Part shown: in pieces, positions 22,312 through 25,104 of the stretch
Layout: each line of letters begins with the position of its first letter
Numbering within the stretch: position 1 is the stretch's first letter
Assembly: GCA_900551555.1 (NCBI GenBank)
Contig: URWC01000007.1
Location: 1 to 25,104, forward strand
DNA: 25,104 nucleotides
DNA from: an uncultured Collinsella sp.
Lineage (GTDB): Bacteria > Actinomycetota > Coriobacteriia > Coriobacteriales > Coriobacteriaceae
Direction of reading: 5' to 3'
Program-made: the position numbers and the translations under genes
Notes under the pieces: model-generated
What the model was told of the DNA's origin: nothing
Seen by the model: the letters and a program-made list of their open reading frames with translations, nothing else
Database searches by the model: none

Positions 22312-22362
22312 AAGGTAAAAGCTATTGTTTGCGATAGGAAAATGCGGTGACGGTCGCAGCCT

Positions 22363-24126
22363 CTAGTGCTTCCCGCCGTGGCTGTTGAGCCAGATATTGC
22401 GGCCCAACATAAGCGCCAGCACCAGCGCGCTCACGTAGCCCATAAAGCCAATGACCGGGATACCAAACACAACCGGCTCGATGCGTGCGTAGTACACCAC
22501 CGACGAACCGATAAACAGGCCGGCGATCACAATTGCCATCGACATGCGGTCGATAATTCCGCCCAGCTGTCGCAGCGCCTTATCGCTGCTCATGATCTGC
22601 GTGTTCACCTTAAGCTGGCCGCGTGTGAGCATACGCGAAGCCAGCCCCAGGTACTCAGCCGCCTCGAGTGAACCCTTCGCCGCGCGATAGCTGCTCGCGG
22701 CAAGATCGCGCCCCATGTCGCGCACGCGCGCATAGGTGCTTTTCTCGTTTTTAATGTGCGTTTGGATGATCTGAATCATGTTGACGTTGGGCATGTACTC
22801 GGTCAACAAACCCTCGAGCGTCACCATGCCGCGCGCGAACATCGTCACCACGCTCGGCAGCTCAACATCATTCTTACGCGCGAGGTTTAACAGCGAGGTC
22901 AAAAACTCGCCGATATCCAGATCCTTCAGGTCAAGGCCCGCAAAGTCAGCCACGATAAAGTCCAAATCGGACAAAAAGGCCGAATGATCGAGCTCAGCCG
23001 AGTCGCCACGCGTCACGGCGAAGCGCATGAGCGAATCCTTGAGCTTGGGCACGTCACCCTCGGCCACGGCGAAAATCATGTCCTTAACGATGCCACGATC
23101 GTGACTCGACATGCGTCCGACCATGCCCAAGTCGATAAAGTAAACGATGCCGTCCTTGAGGATGATGTTTCCCGCATGCGGGTCGGCATGGAAAAAGCCG
23201 TCATCGAGCACCTGCGTCGAGTAGTCCTCGACAATCGCGGCACCGATCTTTTCCAAGTCATAGCCCTCGGCCACCAAGCGTTCAGGATCGGCGATCGAAA
23301 TGCCGTCGACGTAATCCATAACCACCACGTGCTCGGTGCACAGGTCCAGATAGGATTTAGGGCACGTCACGCCATGAACGCTCTTATGGAACTCGTAGAA
23401 GTCGTTGAGGTTTTTGGCCTCGGCCAAAAAGTTGGTCTCCTCGCGAAACGAGGTCCACAACTCCTCGACTACGCCGTGCAGGTCAACGAATTGATCGGTG
23501 TTGACGAACTTGGAAACGATACGCACCACCGAGCGGATGATATCGATGTCCTGTGCCATAACCTGCTGCGCACCGGGGCGCTGCACCTTGACGGCCACGT
23601 CCTCGCCCGTCACCAGACGAGCGCGGTGCACCTGCGCGAGCGATGCGCTACCAAGCGGATTGGGGTCGATCGCATCGAACATCTCCCCCAGGCGCAGGCC
23701 GTATTCTTCTTCCAGACAGCTGAGTACGACCTCGTACGGCACCGGCTCCACGTCGGACCGCAGACGACGCAGCTCGTCGCAAAAGCGTTGCGGCAGAATC
23801 TCGGACCGGTTGGCCAGAATCTGTCCCATCTTGACGAACATGGGGCCGAGTTCCTCGAGCAGGCGGCGCAAACGAACCGGCGTGAGGTTATCCCACACGC
23901 GGTACTTTTTGACCAGGCGAACGATCTGCCCAATGCGTTCGCGACGGCCCGCCGGCGTGAGCTGGTATTCCTCGTCCGGCGCCATCGCGTCGGGCTCCTC
24001 GGGCACCATATCGACAGCGCGCGGCTTCTTGCGAGCGCCCGAGACGGCGGCATCGACCTCATCGACAACCGCCGCCTCGTCACCCAAGGGATCTAGATTG
24101 TTGTAATCGGTGGTGGAATCTGCCAT
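22363..24126 (-). CDS. UbiB/ABC1 (AarF) family kinase-like protein
   Basis: Members have an atypical protein-kinase fold and are linked to isoprenoid quinone or lipid metabolism; several have ATPase activity. The 587-residue protein shows the family hallmarks: KMGQ at residues 99-102 (the KxGQ motif), PLGSASLAQVH at 157-167 in place of a glycine-rich loop, VAVKVQRP with Lys180, HADPHAGN at 313-320 and FIDLG at 330-334. The ExD motif reads Glu230-Thr-Asn232, an aspartate-to-asparagine change. The C-terminus has two membrane helices (about 533-552 and 555-577), as expected. The first 60 residues are acidic and probably disordered. It starts 8 nt after the phasin-like gene and forms an operon with it, a pairing I recall from other Gram-positives. 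Confidence 0.92.
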   Translation of the reverse strand: MADSTTDYNNLDPLGDEAAVVDEVDAAVSGARKKPRAVDMVPEEPDAMAPDEEYQLTPAGRRERIGQIVRLVKKYRVWDNLTPVRLRRLLEELGPMFVKMGQILANRSEILPQRFCDELRRLRSDVEPVPYEVVLSCLEEEYGLRLGEMFDAIDPNPLGSASLAQVHRARLVTGEDVAVKVQRPGAQQVMAQDIDIIRSVVRIVSKFVNTDQFVDLHGVVEELWTSFREETNFLAEAKNLNDFYEFHKSVHGVTCPKSYLDLCTEHVVVMDYVDGISIADPERLVAEGYDLEKIGAAIVEDYSTQVLDDGFFHADPHAGNIILKDGIVYFIDLGMVGRMSSHDRGIVKDMIFAVAEGDVPKLKDSLMRFAVTRGDSAELDHSAFLSDLDFIVADFAGLDLKDLDIGEFLTSLLNLARKNDVELPSVVTMFARGMVTLEGLLTEYMPNVNMIQIIQTHIKNEKSTYARVRDMGRDLAASSYRAAKGSLEAAEYLGLASRMLTRGQLKVNTQIMSSDKALRQLGGIIDRMSMAIVIAGLFIGSSVVYYARIEPVVFGIPVIGFMGYVSALVLALMLGRNIWLNSHGGKH

Positions 24127-24134
24127 CTGCGCTG

Positions 24135-24551
24135 CTACTCGGCCTCTTCGGTATCCTTCGCATCGTCGGGCTCAACGGACTCAACGGGCACCGAGGTCAC
24201 GTTGTCCTCGACTGAATCGACGATGTCGCGCACATGGGCCAGGAAGGCCGTGCGCTCGGGGGCGGTCATGACGCGGACCCGGGCAAGGATGAGCTCGTCA
24301 AGCACGCGCTGGGCCGCGGTCTCGCCCTGCATGCCCAAGCGCTCGGTCAGATCGGAGATGGTACCGCCGGCCTGCTCGAACATGTCGGACACACTGCGGG
24401 CGATATCGGGGGTGGCGGTGTCCTTGCGGACCTGCTCGCCCTTGGTGTTAAGGTCGTCGAGGACCTTCTTGCCGCCTTCGACAGCAACGGCGGCAGCGCC
24501 AAAGCCCACGTTAATGGCGCCGTTAACAAGCTGATCGAGTTTCATAACCAT
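24135..24551 (-). CDS. Phasin-like coiled-coil protein
   Basis: The 138-residue protein has an N-terminal amphipathic or hydrophobic segment (KLDQLVNGAINVGFGAAAVAV), a helical middle with charged heptad-like spacing (about 25-115) and a very acidic C-terminal tail (EPDDAKDTEEAE). This matches the short phasin-like/PhaF-type helical proteins found beside UbiB-like genes. It may act as a membrane- or lipid-associated partner of the kinase-like protein. The granule-coating role of true phasins should not be assumed, since no PHA synthase is present here. ATG 24551 has GGAG at 6 nt and is preferred over the in-frame codon at 24563. Confidence 0.7.
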   Translation of the reverse strand: MVMKLDQLVNGAINVGFGAAAVAVEGGKKVLDDLNTKGEQVRKDTATPDIARSVSDMFEQAGGTISDLTERLGMQGETAAQRVLDELILARVRVMTAPERTAFLAHVRDIVDSVEDNVTSVPVESVEPDDAKDTEEAE

Positions 24552-24650
24552 GGTTATCTCCAATCACAAACAACTGCATTGGCGTTCTTGTACCCAAGAT
24601 TGAGCGAAAGCGACAAAGCGTTTTAGCGCTATTCGATCGACGGGAAATCC

Positions 24651-25104
24651 CTACCTCACGTTGTCATTCATCGCGAAAGAGTTCTTCATGGCGCAGCTCG
24701 TGGTGTAAAGCACCTTGCCCAGCAGGGCATCGGTCTCCACGCGAACACGCTCGGCAAAGGCCTCGTTGGCGCGTGCAAGCTCGGCAGGCACCTCGACCTC
24801 GGGCAGAGCGGCTACGGCAGCGTCGACGTCATGGATCTGCTTGTGGCCCATGCCACCGATCTTCTCCTGATAATCCTCGACCGCGCGGCCGCACTCATGG
24901 AAGCGGACGTCAGCCAGCGCGCCGATCAGGCGGTTGGCCCAGTAGAAGTTTTCGGACGTCACGCGAGCCTGCGTGTCGGCATAGTACTCGGGCATAGTCT
25001 CGACGTTGGCGTACAGCGGAACCAGCGCGTTAAACGAGTTGGAACCAAAGGCCATCCACTGCACGGCGCGGTAGGCCGGCTGCGCATAGGGGCGCAGCTG
25101 CAAC
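24651..25104 (-). CDS. C69-family dipeptidase, C-terminal part (cut by window edge)
   Basis: The last 150 or so residues of a minus-strand protein enter from the right edge. The segments FGSNSFNALVPLYANV, TSENFYWANRLIGALAD and the following helical tail match the C-terminal part of PepD-type C69 dipeptidases, N-terminal-nucleophile hydrolases that split dipeptides. The catalytic N-terminal cysteine lies outside the window, so activity cannot be judged. The 24564-24650 spacer to the phasin-like gene has only a weak 4-bp hairpin and a possible promoter (TTGTCG, 18 nt, TACAAG on the minus strand). Confidence 0.85.
   Translation of the reverse strand, partial: LQLRPYAQPAYRAVQWMAFGSNSFNALVPLYANVETMPEYYADTQARVTSENFYWANRLIGALADVRFHECGRAVEDYQEKIGGMGHKQIHDVDAAVAALPEVEVPAELARANEAFAERVRVETDALLGKVLYTTSCAMKNSFAMNDNVR

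Noticed and set aside
22984..24096. 370-residue plus-strand open frame opposite the UbiB-like gene
   Set aside because: Antisense to conserved kinase motifs, His/Arg/Val-rich and without a ribosome site.

Overview
The window looks like a piece of a high-GC Gram-positive chromosome, most likely a gut coriobacterium of the Collinsella type (Actinomycetota). This is inferred from gene content and from GC-rich core genes (for example 37 of 60 bases are G or C in 8761-8820). No taxonomic search was possible. There are 18 protein genes, one of them cut by the right edge, including a 56-residue membrane protein. There is also one cobalamin riboswitch, several intrinsic terminators and some unexplained intergenic repeats. 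No tRNA, rRNA, CRISPR array or insertion sequence was seen.

Layout. (1) 70-1281: queA, the queuosine-tRNA gene, on the minus strand. (2) 1416-7337: an arginine deiminase (ADI) island of clearly lower GC. A minus-strand operon encodes a YfcC-type transporter, arginine deiminase and catabolic ornithine carbamoyltransferase. A divergent plus-strand pair encodes a second, divergent arginine deiminase and an XRE/LexA-fold regulator that has lost its protease residues. No carbamate kinase is present in the window. (3) 7398-8550: queH (epoxyqueuosine reductase) with a DUF3267 membrane metalloprotease-like gene. The island therefore separates two late steps of the queuosine pathway. (4) 8683-13443: a MetRS-like class I tRNA ligase with a degenerate KMSKS loop, an RNA m5C methyltransferase, a small membrane protein and a TIM-barrel-like protein of unknown function. 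(5) 13524-17752: DegV lipid-binding protein, class III fructose-1,6-bisphosphatase with a repeat-rich leader, and two GtrA-family membrane proteins. (6) 17852-22285: a cobalamin (B12) riboswitch, with its own promoter, that leads a two-gene surface operon. (7) 22363-25104: a UbiB/ABC1 kinase-like protein, a phasin-like coiled-coil protein, and the C-terminal end of a C69 dipeptidase.

The strongest candidate for an undescribed system is region 6. A B12 aptamer closed by a 6-bp P1 helix (22075-22247) precedes a 1060-residue exported protein. That protein has two DUF4430 (transcobalamin C-terminal-like) domains, a PQQ-type beta-propeller, an InlB-type repeat, a long Ser/Lys/Asp stalk and a C-terminal membrane anchor without LPXTG. 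A second, translationally linked 302-residue membrane protein carries a third DUF4430 domain on a similar stalk. I infer a Gram-positive surface corrinoid-capture module, functionally comparable to the propeller-based BtuG of Bacteroides. The aptamer and domains are read from the sequence; binding of B12 is inference.
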